From contig NZ_JABJWY010000038.1 of assembly GCF_013167215.1 (NCBI RefSeq), positions 62,001 through 126,000 on the forward strand: a stretch of DNA of 64,000 nt, given 5' to 3'. Both the position numbers and the translations under genes were made by a program. This stretch comes from Sphingobacterium prati (GTDB lineage: Bacteria > Bacteroidota > Bacteroidia > Sphingobacteriales > Sphingobacteriaceae). The notes under the pieces were generated by a model. That model ran no database searches. It had not been told where the DNA came from and worked only from the letters and a program-made list of their open reading frames with translations. How positions within the stretch are numbered: the stretch's first letter is position 1; every line of letters begins with the position of its first letter. Below, in pieces: positions 8,970 through 16,955 of the stretch.

Positions 8970-9569
8970 ATGTCAAGTATAATCGACCGTATTCTACGTA
9001 AAAAGTCTGTAAGAAACGAGGAAGCAATGGCACTGTCTAATAGATTATCGTTTGTGAACAGTCAATTCGATCGTTTTCTAATGGCAAGGACCTTTGCGGA
9101 AGGAGCTGTATCGATGCCTGAATATATCCTATTTCAAAAAAAGCTATTGCTTTTGGAGCTGGAGAAATACCAGTCCATGGAAGCTGAACTAGACCTATTG
9201 AGTCAGTATTTTGCAGTAGTCAAAATATCGATGCCCGCAGGTTTTTTATTGAAATGGGAAAATCGTTTTCAGTCGGAAAATGAGGTCATGGTGCCGCCCC
9301 TTATCTTATTCCCAATGGTCCAACATGCGGTAGCCAATGGATATAATGGTATGTCTTCCCATCCGATCCGAATCCGTCTCTCCGGATCATCGAAAGTCTT
9401 GCTATTTGAGGTCAGCCATCGTGTGAATCATTACTTGGATGGTCAATTTAAGCATACATTAATTGAAGATTTTCGAAATAGGCTAGAATATCTTTTTCCA
9501 CAACGGCATAGCTTGCTATTTAATAGTAATAGCAATACCTGTCGCGCTACGCTCACAATTCATTTCTAG
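8970..9569 (+). CDS. Degenerate LytS-type histidine kinase homologue (pseudokinase)
   Basis: A 199-residue soluble protein without membrane segments or a sensor domain. Its order of motifs follows the His_kinase (PF06580) plus HATPase module of LytS/YehU kinases. LSFVNSQFDRFL (residues 26-37) aligns with the phospho-acceptor box LxxxINPHFLFN, but Gln32 stands where the His should be. AELDLLSQYFAVVKI (72-86) matches the following ELxLLxxYIxIEKI helix. VPPLILFPMVQHAVANG (108-124) matches IPPLLLQPLVENAIKHG, but the N-box Glu-Asn is Gln118-His119. The G-box region is poorly conserved. It probably cannot autophosphorylate and may act as a binding or scaffold protein. Its stop overlaps the stop of the convergent HAD gene (shared CTAG). 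The family call is by eye. Confidence 0.6.
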   Translation: MSSIIDRILRKKSVRNEEAMALSNRLSFVNSQFDRFLMARTFAEGAVSMPEYILFQKKLLLLELEKYQSMEAELDLLSQYFAVVKISMPAGFLLKWENRFQSENEVMVPPLILFPMVQHAVANGYNGMSSHPIRIRLSGSSKVLLFEVSHRVNHYLDGQFKHTLIEDFRNRLEYLFPQRHSLLFNSNSNTCRATLTIHF

Positions 9570-10348
9570 ATGACCTCAAAATGTTTTAAGGCATTCCAGA
9601 TACCGTTGCTGTCAACATCATCGGTAATATAATCGGCGATTTCCTTTACTTCAGGATTTGCATTTCCCATAGCAATACCGATTTGTGTATGGGCAAGCAT
9701 CGTAATATCATTTCCCCCGTCACCAAAAGACATGGTTTCGGAAAGCGCTATGCCGAAATGTTCCAGAAAGACATCGATCCCCACTTTTTTACTTTGCCCC
9801 ATTGGGTTAACATCGGCAAAAATGGGCGTCCATCGGGAAGCAACCGAGTTGGGCATAACATTTTCCATAAACTCAGCCTCTTGTTCCGGATTGATAAATA
9901 CATTGATCTGCATGACGGATTCCAGATCAAAGTTATTCTCATAGTTGCGTATCGGCGGGGTATTTACGTTAACTTGCTGATACATCTTCAGCACTTCGGG
10001 CGTCACCTGATTTAAGGAGATCTCTTTGTCTGACATAAATGAAAACGTGAGTTGGGGATGATGCTTCGCGTAATCAAGTAATGAACGGATGTCTTTTTGG
10101 ATAATATTATTTTTATAAATAACCTGTTCATCTTTGGTGACGCAGTATCCGCCATTGAACGTGATAAAACCGTCGAAGTCAAGGTAACGGATATGTCCCA
10201 ATTGGTTAAAGGACCGGCCGGTAGAAACGAAAACTTTTATATCTTTTTCTTTTAATAATTGAAATGCTTGCTGTGTGGAGTCGGGAACTTGATGTGTTTT
10301 GAAACTTAACAATGTCCCATCGATATCAAAAAAAATCGCTTTAATCAT
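9566..10348 (-). CDS. HAD-superfamily phosphatase, Cof type
   Basis: A 260-residue Cof/YbiV-type HAD hydrolase. Motif I is FFDIDGTLL near residues 7-15 with both catalytic Asp, motif II is VFVSTGRSF, motif III is the Lys in GQSKKVGID, and motif IV is SFGDGGNDITML. A C2-type cap lies between motifs II and III. Such enzymes dephosphorylate sugar phosphates, FMN or similar small substrates; the substrate here is unknown. I use the ATG at 10348 rather than the longer open frame upstream, since the extension is not protein-like and would swallow the HAD start. A TATATTTG box (10374-10367, minus strand) lies 19 bases upstream. Confidence 0.88.
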   Translation of the reverse strand: MIKAIFFDIDGTLLSFKTHQVPDSTQQAFQLLKEKDIKVFVSTGRSFNQLGHIRYLDFDGFITFNGGYCVTKDEQVIYKNNIIQKDIRSLLDYAKHHPQLTFSFMSDKEISLNQVTPEVLKMYQQVNVNTPPIRNYENNFDLESVMQINVFINPEQEAEFMENVMPNSVASRWTPIFADVNPMGQSKKVGIDVFLEHFGIALSETMSFGDGGNDITMLAHTQIGIAMGNANPEVKEIADYITDDVDSNGIWNALKHFEVI

Positions 10349-10774
10349 AGAAATTGGAGTCAAATTCAAATATAATAAATAACTGGGATAGTGTAGTAGG
10401 TACAATATTAAATAGCTGTTATGATTGTGTGGGATCGAATGCTTTTTGCCAGCTAAGCTTTTTTGAAATACTCTGCTTTTGCCTAAACCTCTGAAGATAC
10501 TTAAAAAGCAGTCATTCCGAATGGCTGTCAAATGATCCAAATACCTGCGGGAGCCACCGTTAAGATCTGTAGACGATTTGGGCGAATTATTTTTTTGGAA
10601 TTGTGGATTTGGCGATGCCGGACATCTGCTGTCGTCGATAAAAGCCGGATTTTATGCTGTTATTTTTCGCAAAAATCTGACAGAATGTTCCCTAAGAATT
10701 TCGTAAATTTCAAGTTCAAAGAAATGTAAATATGATTACATTTAATATATTGTATTAAAGAGGTTTAGAGATTT
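10349..10774. other. 426-base intergenic region between the HAD gene and dnaE
   Basis: No convincing gene is seen. A 65-codon open frame (10532-10729, plus) has low-quality composition and no family resemblance. The left end holds a TATATTTG box for the HAD gene, and the right end a palindrome AAATGTAA-N6-TTACATTT (10722-10743) 31 bases before dnaE. The middle is without recognisable structure and may be decayed sequence. Confidence 0.5.
10722..10743. promoter_or_regulatory. Palindrome AAATGTAA-N6-TTACATTT upstream of dnaE
   Basis: Perfect 8-base arms around ATATGA. The core TGTAA-N6-TTACA has the half-site length and spacing of CRP/FNR-family sites (TGTGA-N6-TCACA) and recurs upstream of trxA at 15210. 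Its right arm overlaps TACATTTA, a one-mismatch -7 box for dnaE, so binding here would more likely repress. Confidence 0.45.
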
Positions 10775-13700
10775 ATGTATATTATTTTCGATACAGAGAC
10801 AACGGGTTTGCCGAAGCGTTGGGACGCGCCAATTACGGACACGGATAATTGGCCGCGTTGTATCCAGCTGGCGTGGCAGATCCACGATGAGATGGGAAAT
10901 TTGGTCGAACATCAGGATTTTTTGATTAAACCCGATGGATTTGATATACCCTATGACTCTGAAAAAATACACGGTATATCTACCGCATTGGCTGAAGAAC
11001 AGGGGGTGCCACTACAGGTTGCTCTTGAAAAATTCAATACTGCGTTAAATAAAGCGAAATTTGTTGTCGGGCAGAACATCGGTTTTGACCTCAATATCAT
11101 GGGCTGTGAGTTTTATCGTTATGGTGTAGATTCTAAGATGGCAAATATGCCGGTTTTGGATACCTGTACTGAAGTCACGGCCGAACTGTTGAAAATTCCC
11201 GGTGGACGTGGTGGCCGATATAAACTGCCTAATCTGACTGAATTACACTCCTATTTATTTGGGGTTCCATTTGCTGAGGCGCATAATGCAACTGCCGACG
11301 TTGAAGCAACAACGCGTTGTTTCTTGGAGTTAGTCAGAAGAGAAGTGTTTACTGCCGAGGAACTTCAGGTAGATACAGGTTATTTTGTTGATTTCAAGAC
11401 AAATAATCCTGGTCCCATTCCTACCGTCGGACTTAAACACATTAATCTAAAGGCAGCTTCTAATGAGATCAGAAAACGGGCGACACCGGACGAGGTCAGT
11501 GTTGTGGTGGATGCCGATATGTTATCCGCTCTTAAAGAAGCGAAATTTGCGCACTTGCATAACCATTCGCAGTTTTCTATTCTACAGTCGACCATGTCAT
11601 ATGATCGGTTAGTTTCGGCCGCTGTAAAGGACAATATGCCTGCCGTTGCACTTACCGATCATGGTAATATGATGGGGGCATTTGAATTTGTTTCCCGGGT
11701 GATCGGGCATAATAAGGAGGTGGAAGCACAAAACGCCGAAGCTTTGGAAAACGGGCAGGAGCCCACGGGCCAAATCCTAAAACCTATTGTCGGTTGTGAG
11801 TTCTTTGTGTGTGAAGACCATAAAGACAAAACCAGAAAGGATAATGGCTATCAGGTTGTATTGTTGGCAAAGAATAAACGGGGGTATCATAACTTGGCCA
11901 AGTTAGCTTCTTTTGCCTATACGGCGGGATTCTATTATGTGCCCCGTATAGATAAAAACCTTATTCTACAGTATAAGGAAGATGTGATCGTGCTTTCGGG
12001 AAACCTGCAAGGAGAGGTGCCCAGCAAGGTGCTAAATATTGGTGAGAACCAGGCGGAGGAAGCGTTACAATGGTGGAAAGAGCATTTTGGAGATGATTTC
12101 TATCTGGAGTTGATGCGGCATGGACAGGAAGATGAGGATCGTGTAAACCAAACCTTATTGAAGTTTGCCCGTAAATATGCTATTAAAGTTGTAGCGACAA
12201 ATAACACCTATTACGAAAAGAAAGGAGATGCGCATGCCCACGATATTCTGTTGTGTGTGAAAGATGGTGAGAAGCTTTCTACACCAAAAGGTAGAGGGCG
12301 GGGCTTCCGATTTGGTTTGCCAAATCAGGAATATTATTTTAAATCTTCCGAGGAAATGAAGACCCTGTTCAAAGATTTACCAGAAGCGATTCTTAATATA
12401 CAGGAGATTGTGGATAAGGTAGAGATCTTTAAACTGAACCGGGATGTCCTCTTGCCGAAATTTGATATTCCTGAGGAATTTCAAGTTGCAGAGGATAATG
12501 AGGATGGCGGAAAAAGAGGGGAAAATAAATATCTTGCTCATCTATGTTATGTTGGTGCCGAGAAACGTTATGAGGAAATAACGGATGATATTCGTGAACG
12601 TCTGGATTTTGAATTGGCAACGATCGAAAAAACAGGATATCCCGGATATTTTCTGATTGTACAGGATTTTATTGCCGCTGCCCGTGATATGGGCGTTTCA
12701 GTGGGACCAGGTCGGGGATCTGCTGCTGGTTCGGCTGTCGCGTATTGCCTCGGCATTACAAATATTGACCCCATAAAATATGATTTGCTATTTGAGCGTT
12801 TTCTAAATCCCGATCGTGTTTCCATGCCCGATATTGATATTGACTTTGATGATGAAGGGCGTGGTCGGGTCATGCAATATGTCATCAATAAATATGGTGC
12901 TAGTCAGGTGGCACAAATTATTACGTATGGCACGATGGCGGCGAAGTCCTCCATTAAAGATACCGCGCGGGTATTGGATCTACCTTTGGGAGACGCGAAT
13001 GAAATTGCTAAATTAATCCCTAATCTGAAGCTTTCCAAAATCTTTACACTGGATGATGCTGGTTTGAAGGAGAAACTGCGCACAGAAGAGATCGAGGCTG
13101 TGAACCGGTTAAAGTCAATAGCTGATGGGGCTGGACTTGAAGCGGAAACGATTCGCCAAGCACGCGTACTGGAAGGCTCTGTAAGAAATACAGGTATTCA
13201 TGCCTGTGGTGTAATCATCACTCCGGATGATATTACGAACTTCGTTCCTGTCTCGCTGGCAAAAGATTCCGATCTGTATGTGACTCAGTTTGATAACCAT
13301 GTTGTTGAGAGTGCTGGTCTATTGAAAATGGACTTTCTGGGGCTGAAAACCCTGACACTTATCAAAGATACTGTTGAGAATGTTAAGTTAAGTCATGGAA
13401 TCGTTTTGGATCCTGATAAGTTTCCAATAGACGATGTATTGACTTACGAACTCTTCCAGCGCGGTGAAACAATCGGCGTTTTCCAATATGAATCTCCCGG
13501 GATGCAAAAATATATGCGCGATCTAAAGCCAACTGTATTTGCCGATTTGATTGCGATGAATGCTTTATACCGACCTGGACCAATTGAATATATTCCGAGT
13601 TTTATTAAGCGTAAACATGGGATAGATCCTATTGTCTACGATTTAGATGCTTGTGAGGAATATTTGAAAGAAACCTACGGCATCACGGTGTATCAGGAGC

Positions 13701-15193
13701 AGGTAATGCTTTTATCTCAAAAGTTAGCTGGATTTTCGAAAGGTGATGCCGACGTTTTGCGTAAAGCGATGGGTAAGAAACAAAAGGCTGTACTTGACAA
13801 AATGAAGCCTAAATTTGTTTTACAGGCAGAGGAACGAGGGCATAACGCCAAAGTTTTAGAAAAAATTTGGACCGACTGGGAAGCTTTTGCCAGTTATGCA
13901 TTCAATAAGTCGCACTCGACCTGTTATGCGTGGGTAGCTTATCAGACGGCTTATTTAAAGGCACATTTTCCGGCAGAGTATATGGCTGCGGTGCTTTCCA
14001 ATAACATGAATGATATCAAACAAGTTACATTTTTCATGGAAGAATGTAAACGTATGGGCTTGGAGGTATTGGGACCCGATGTAAATGAATCTTATTATAA
14101 ATTTACAGTAAATGAACGTGGGGCTATTCGGTTTGGTATAGGCGCTGTCAAAGGGGTTGGTGCCGGTGCTGTCGATGCTATTGTACAAACTAGGCAATCT
14201 GGATTGTACAAGTCTGTTTTTGATATGGCTAAGCGTATAGATTTACGTGCTGTCAATAAAAAAGCTTTTGAGAGTTTAGCCTATGCTGGTGGTTTTGATA
14301 GCTTCGAAAGCACACATCGTGCGCAGTATTTTCATTCCGAGGATAATTCAACGGGTATGGAAAAAGCAATCCGGTTTGGACAGCGTTATAAAGAAAATGA
14401 AAATTCGGCACAGGCAAGTTTATTTGGTGCAGGTGAAGCTGCTGAGTTACCTGAACCTGTTTTGGCAGCTTGCCCGCAATGGGGATTGATCGAAAAACTA
14501 AAATACGAGAAAGATGTCATCGGTATTTATTTGACGAGTCATCCATTGGATACCTATCGTTTTGAGATCGAACATTTCTGCCATAATCCGGTATCAGATC
14601 TCTCGTTGATTAATAAAGCGAAAGCTCCGGAAGTTGACGAGGAGACGTTGCTGGAATTTAACCGTATTAAAAATAAAGAATTGGTTATTGGGGGAATTAT
14701 AGCCTCGGCAAACCACCGTCTGACTAAGAATGGTAAACCATTTGCGTCTTTTATTATCGAAGATTACAGCGACTCTTACGATATGGCTGTGTTTGGGGAA
14801 GAATATGTCAAGTTAAAAGGATACTTGCAGGAAGGTTATTTTGTCCAGTTGCGCGGAATCGTTCAAGAACGTTTTAGGCAAGTTGGAAACTGGGGATTTG
14901 AGTTGAGGAGCGTGCAGTTGCTGTCTGAGCTTCGTGAAAAGATGGCGAAAAGTTTTACAATTAATGTTCCGTTGCCGAAACTGAACGAAGAATTCTTAGA
15001 TGGGATTAAAGATATATTGGCGCAGAATGAGATTGAAGGCGTCGTGCCAAATTGTCAATTGAAATTTAAAATCTGGGATCCTCAGGATGAAATCTCTGTC
15101 GAAATGCCAGCTAAGAGTCTAAAAATAAATCTCACAAATGAGTTTTTGGATTGCATTGATAAGTTTGAGGGTATAAATTACCGATTGAACTAG
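10775..15193 (+). CDS. dnaE: DNA polymerase III alpha subunit with N-terminal proofreading exonuclease domain
   Basis: A 1472-residue replicative polymerase. Residues 1-~200 are a DnaQ-type DEDDh 3'-5' exonuclease: Asp6 and Glu8 in FDTETTGLP, the ExoII Asp in GQNIGFDLN, and the His and Asp of ExoIII in AHNATADVEA. A PHP domain starts near residue 257 (FAHLHNHSQFS, ALTDHGNM). The palm catalytic aspartates are in MPDIDIDFDDEGRG near 685, followed by NALYRPGPIEYIPSF and FNKSHSTCYAWVAYQTAYLK. QASLF near residue 1212 fits a beta-clamp binding motif, and the C-terminal part contains an OB fold (ELVIGGIIASANHR). Polymerase and proofreader are thus in one chain, which E. coli splits between DnaE and DnaQ. 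Free-standing dnaE elsewhere in the genome cannot be excluded. Confidence 0.95.
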   Translation: MYIIFDTETTGLPKRWDAPITDTDNWPRCIQLAWQIHDEMGNLVEHQDFLIKPDGFDIPYDSEKIHGISTALAEEQGVPLQVALEKFNTALNKAKFVVGQNIGFDLNIMGCEFYRYGVDSKMANMPVLDTCTEVTAELLKIPGGRGGRYKLPNLTELHSYLFGVPFAEAHNATADVEATTRCFLELVRREVFTAEELQVDTGYFVDFKTNNPGPIPTVGLKHINLKAASNEIRKRATPDEVSVVVDADMLSALKEAKFAHLHNHSQFSILQSTMSYDRLVSAAVKDNMPAVALTDHGNMMGAFEFVSRVIGHNKEVEAQNAEALENGQEPTGQILKPIVGCEFFVCEDHKDKTRKDNGYQVVLLAKNKRGYHNLAKLASFAYTAGFYYVPRIDKNLILQYKEDVIVLSGNLQGEVPSKVLNIGENQAEEALQWWKEHFGDDFYLELMRHGQEDEDRVNQTLLKFARKYAIKVVATNNTYYEKKGDAHAHDILLCVKDGEKLSTPKGRGRGFRFGLPNQEYYFKSSEEMKTLFKDLPEAILNIQEIVDKVEIFKLNRDVLLPKFDIPEEFQVAEDNEDGGKRGENKYLAHLCYVGAEKRYEEITDDIRERLDFELATIEKTGYPGYFLIVQDFIAAARDMGVSVGPGRGSAAGSAVAYCLGITNIDPIKYDLLFERFLNPDRVSMPDIDIDFDDEGRGRVMQYVINKYGASQVAQIITYGTMAAKSSIKDTARVLDLPLGDANEIAKLIPNLKLSKIFTLDDAGLKEKLRTEEIEAVNRLKSIADGAGLEAETIRQARVLEGSVRNTGIHACGVIITPDDITNFVPVSLAKDSDLYVTQFDNHVVESAGLLKMDFLGLKTLTLIKDTVENVKLSHGIVLDPDKFPIDDVLTYELFQRGETIGVFQYESPGMQKYMRDLKPTVFADLIAMNALYRPGPIEYIPSFIKRKHGIDPIVYDLDACEEYLKETYGITVYQEQVMLLSQKLAGFSKGDADVLRKAMGKKQKAVLDKMKPKFVLQAEERGHNAKVLEKIWTDWEAFASYAFNKSHSTCYAWVAYQTAYLKAHFPAEYMAAVLSNNMNDIKQVTFFMEECKRMGLEVLGPDVNESYYKFTVNERGAIRFGIGAVKGVGAGAVDAIVQTRQSGLYKSVFDMAKRIDLRAVNKKAFESLAYAGGFDSFESTHRAQYFHSEDNSTGMEKAIRFGQRYKENENSAQASLFGAGEAAELPEPVLAACPQWGLIEKLKYEKDVIGIYLTSHPLDTYRFEIEHFCHNPVSDLSLINKAKAPEVDEETLLEFNRIKNKELVIGGIIASANHRLTKNGKPFASFIIEDYSDSYDMAVFGEEYVKLKGYLQEGYFVQLRGIVQERFRQVGNWGFELRSVQLLSELREKMAKSFTINVPLPKLNEEFLDGIKDILAQNEIEGVVPNCQLKFKIWDPQDEISVEMPAKSLKINLTNEFLDCIDKFEGINYRLN

Positions 15194-15209
15194 TTTGGAT
15201 TGTATTTTG

Positions 15210-15225
15210 TGTAATTAAGATTACA
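15210..15225. promoter_or_regulatory. TGTAA-N6-TTACA site upstream of trxA
   Basis: TGTAA-TTAAGA-TTACA repeats the dnaE palindrome core with the same spacing. Its centre is about 42 bases before the predicted trxA transcript start (near 15260), the position used by class II CRP-type activators. Confidence 0.45.
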
Positions 15226-15245
15226 ATTACATTGACAGTTGTTAC

Positions 15246-15253
15246 TATCTTTG
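15246..15253 (+). promoter_or_regulatory. -7 box of the trxA promoter
   Basis: TATCTTTG matches TAnnTTTG exactly. No -33 TTG occurs at the normal distance, which fits dependence on an activator bound at 15210-15225. The leader to the ATG is about 57 bases. Confidence 0.55.
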
Positions 15254-15316
15254 TTTATTGATTTTAGCAATTAAGTAGTATCATAAATATAACTTCGGTT
15301 TATAAAATTAAAGATT

Positions 15317-15637
15317 ATGGCATTAGAAATTACAGATAGCAACTTTGAAGAAGTTGTTTTGAAAGCGGACAAACCCGTATTAATTGATTTTTGGGCAGAA
15401 TGGTGTGGTCCTTGTCGTATGGTGGGGCCTGTTGTTGAAGAATTAGCTAAAGATTACGAAGGTAAGGCTGTGATAGGAAAAGTAAACGTAGATGAAAATC
15501 CAGAAATTTCAGTTCGTTATGGTATCCGTAATATCCCTGCTTTATTGTTCTTCAAAAATGGGGAGATCGTAGATAAACAAATTGGAGCAGTTCCAAAATC
15601 AGTTTTAAATGAAAAATTAGAGAAACAATTAGTGTAA
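15317..15637 (+). CDS. trxA: Thioredoxin
   Basis: A 106-residue thioredoxin of standard length. The redox pair is Cys30 and Cys33 in FWAEWCGPCRM; Asp24 buried before it and the cis-proline loop IRNIPALLFF are present. There is no signal peptide, so it acts in the cytoplasm as reductant for ribonucleotide reductase, peroxiredoxins and the like. It has its own promoter 124 bases after dnaE and its own terminator. Confidence 0.97.
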   Translation: MALEITDSNFEEVVLKADKPVLIDFWAEWCGPCRMVGPVVEELAKDYEGKAVIGKVNVDENPEISVRYGIRNIPALLFFKNGEIVDKQIGAVPKSVLNEKLEKQLV

Positions 15638-15650
15638 TTATTTGTTTTTC

Positions 15651-15693
15651 AAAAAAAAAGACCTGAAATAATTTTATTTCAGGTCTTTTTTTT
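15651..15693 (+). terminator. Rho-independent terminator of trxA
   Basis: A-tract, then GACCTGAAATA, a four-base loop, TATTTCAGGTC and nine T residues. Very strong by inspection. Confidence 0.92.
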
Positions 15694-15992
15694 ATTCGTT
15701 TACGTTTTTTAGCTTGTTTTTGCTGTATTTTTTATCATTAAAATTCTATTTCATACCATTTGTATATGAATTATTGTGTTTGATACTGTTTTATTTTATG
15801 TTTTTTGTTGTTTTTGTAATTTTTTTCATAAAAAATGTCATTTTATTTTGAAAAACAAATAATTTTTGCTTCTTTTGAATATCAAAACGGAATAAAAGTG
15901 ATCATTTGTTTGTGTTGTCTACTTTATGTGTAGTTTTCCGTTGATATTTGATATAGATAAAGATTTTCCCTTTCAAATACCCTAGATTATGC
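15694..15992. other. AT-rich intergenic region, possibly encoding a small RNA
   Basis: About 300 bases with no open frame worth reporting and very low G+C. A small hairpin CTAC-N7-GTAG lies near 15919. The region ends in a G+C-rich hairpin with a T-tail (15993-16028) that no visible gene needs, since trxA already has a terminator. A small RNA ending there is possible, but no exact TAnnTTTG box was found. Confidence 0.25.
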
Positions 15993-16028
15993 CTCGCGTT
16001 GTTCTCAGCAGCGCGAGTTTTTGTTTTT
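15993..16028 (+). terminator. Second plus-strand terminator, owner unknown
   Basis: CTCGCGTTG (15993-16001), loop TTCTCAG, CAGCGCGAG (16009-16017; one G-T pair), then TTTTTGTTTTT. This is the only G+C-rich patch in the region. It ends two bases before the GGTAA array. Confidence 0.65.
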
Positions 16029-16030
16029 AG

Positions 16031-16168
16031 GGTAAGGTAAGGTAAGGTAAGGTAAGGTAAGGTAAGGTAAGGTAAGGTAAGGTAAGGTAAGGTAAGGTAA
16101 GGTAAGGTAAGGTAAGGTAAGGTAAGGTAAGGTAAGGTAAGGTAAGGTAAGGTAAGGTAAGGTAAGGT
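16031..16168. repeat. GGTAA pentanucleotide tandem array (27 copies plus GGT)
   Basis: Twenty-seven uninterrupted, identical GGTAA units and a partial GGT. No copy carries a substitution. The array lies between the terminator at 15993 and the rplI terminator at 16179, outside any gene. On the minus strand one frame is open through it and reads as a YLTLP repeat; this is an artefact. Perfect long arrays of this kind usually vary in copy number by slippage, so the copy number in the assembly may not be fixed. Confidence 0.98.
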
Positions 16169-16178
16169 TCAAAAATAA

Positions 16179-16205
16179 AAGCGGCTATCCAAAGGATAGC
16201 CGCTT
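16179..16205 (-). terminator. Terminator of the rpsF-rpsR-rplI operon
   Basis: On the minus strand AAGCGGCTATCC, loop TTT, GGATAGCCGCTT, then TTTTATTTTTG. It starts 28 bases after the rplI stop codon. Confidence 0.9.
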
Positions 16206-16232
16206 CTTTATCTGGTACCAAATAATAAGAAA

Positions 16233-16676
16233 TTATTCAGCAACTACTTCGAAAGGAACTTGAACTTTAACTTCTTTGTGTAAGTTTAAGTTAGCGATGT
16301 ATTCACCTACTTCTTTAGGCTCAACTTCGAATGTAATACGACGACGATCTACATCAAAACCTTTTGCTTTCAATGCATCAGCAATTTGGATGCTATTTAC
16401 TTTACCAAAGATTTTACCAGATTCACCTGCTTTAGCACCGATTGAAAGTTTTACAGCTTCCAATTTACCTGCTAATTCAGTAGCGTCTTTTTTAATTTTA
16501 TCTTGTTTGAACTGAGCTTGTTTAATGTTCTCAGCTAAAACTTTCTTTGCAGATTCAGTCGCTTGAATAGCAAATCCTTGAGGGATTAAGTAGTTACGAC
16601 CGAAACCTGGTTTTACATTAACGATATCGTTTTGCTCACCTAAGCCTTTGATATCTTGTTTTAAAATTACTTCCAT
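16233..16676 (-). CDS. rplI: 50S ribosomal protein L9
   Basis: A 147-residue L9 of normal length. The N-terminal domain MEVILKQDIKGLGEQNDIVNVKPGFGRNYLIPQGFA is diagnostic, followed by the long charged connecting helix (residues ~40-75) and the C-terminal RNA-binding domain. L9 binds 23S rRNA at the base of the L1 stalk. It is the last gene of the rpsF-rpsR-rplI operon, 15 bases after rpsR. Confidence 0.98.
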   Translation of the reverse strand: MEVILKQDIKGLGEQNDIVNVKPGFGRNYLIPQGFAIQATESAKKVLAENIKQAQFKQDKIKKDATELAGKLEAVKLSIGAKAGESGKIFGKVNSIQIADALKAKGFDVDRRRITFEVEPKEVGEYIANLNLHKEVKVQVPFEVVAE

Positions 16677-16691
16677 TTTCTATCGTCCTCC

Positions 16692-16955
16692 TTATTTAAT
16701 TGCATCAGCTAAGTAAGGTAACAAACCGATGTGACGAGCACGTTTAACAGCTTGAGCTACTTTACGTTGAAATTTCAAAGATGTACCAGTTAAACGACGA
16801 GGTAAGATTTTACCTTGGTCATTTACAAATTTCATCAAGAAGTTAGCATCTTTATAATCGATATACTTGATACCATTCTTTTTGAAACGACAGTATTTTT
16901 TACGGTTGTCCTCTACTTTAGGAGCAGTTACGTATTGGATATTTTCGTTAGCCAT
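16692..16955 (-). CDS. rpsR: 30S ribosomal protein S18
   Basis: An 87-residue S18: KKYCRFKKNGIKYIDYKDANFL, then GKILPRRLTGTSLKFQRKVAQAVKRARHIGLLPY. It binds 16S rRNA as a pair with S6, whose gene overlaps its start by one base. Only one Cys (Cys22) remains of the possible zinc set. No ssb or priB lies in the operon. Confidence 0.98.
   Translation of the reverse strand: MANENIQYVTAPKVEDNRKKYCRFKKNGIKYIDYKDANFLMKFVNDQGKILPRRLTGTSLKFQRKVAQAVKRARHIGLLPYLADAIK

Noticed and set aside
10349..10540. Upstream extension of the HAD phosphatase by 64 codons
   Set aside because: The family starts at the ATG at 10348, and a -7 box lies inside the proposed extension.
10532..10729. 65-codon frame upstream of dnaE
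   Set aside because: No ribosome site, no family resemblance and odd composition; kept only as a remark on the gap.
16031..16168. GGTAA array as a CRISPR array or rRNA-like repeat
   Set aside because: The unit is five bases with no spacers and no cas genes nearby.
16027..16221. 64-codon minus-strand frame with a YLTLP repeat
   Set aside because: It is only the translation of the GGTAA array and the rplI terminator; no start signal and no protein-like sequence outside the repeat.
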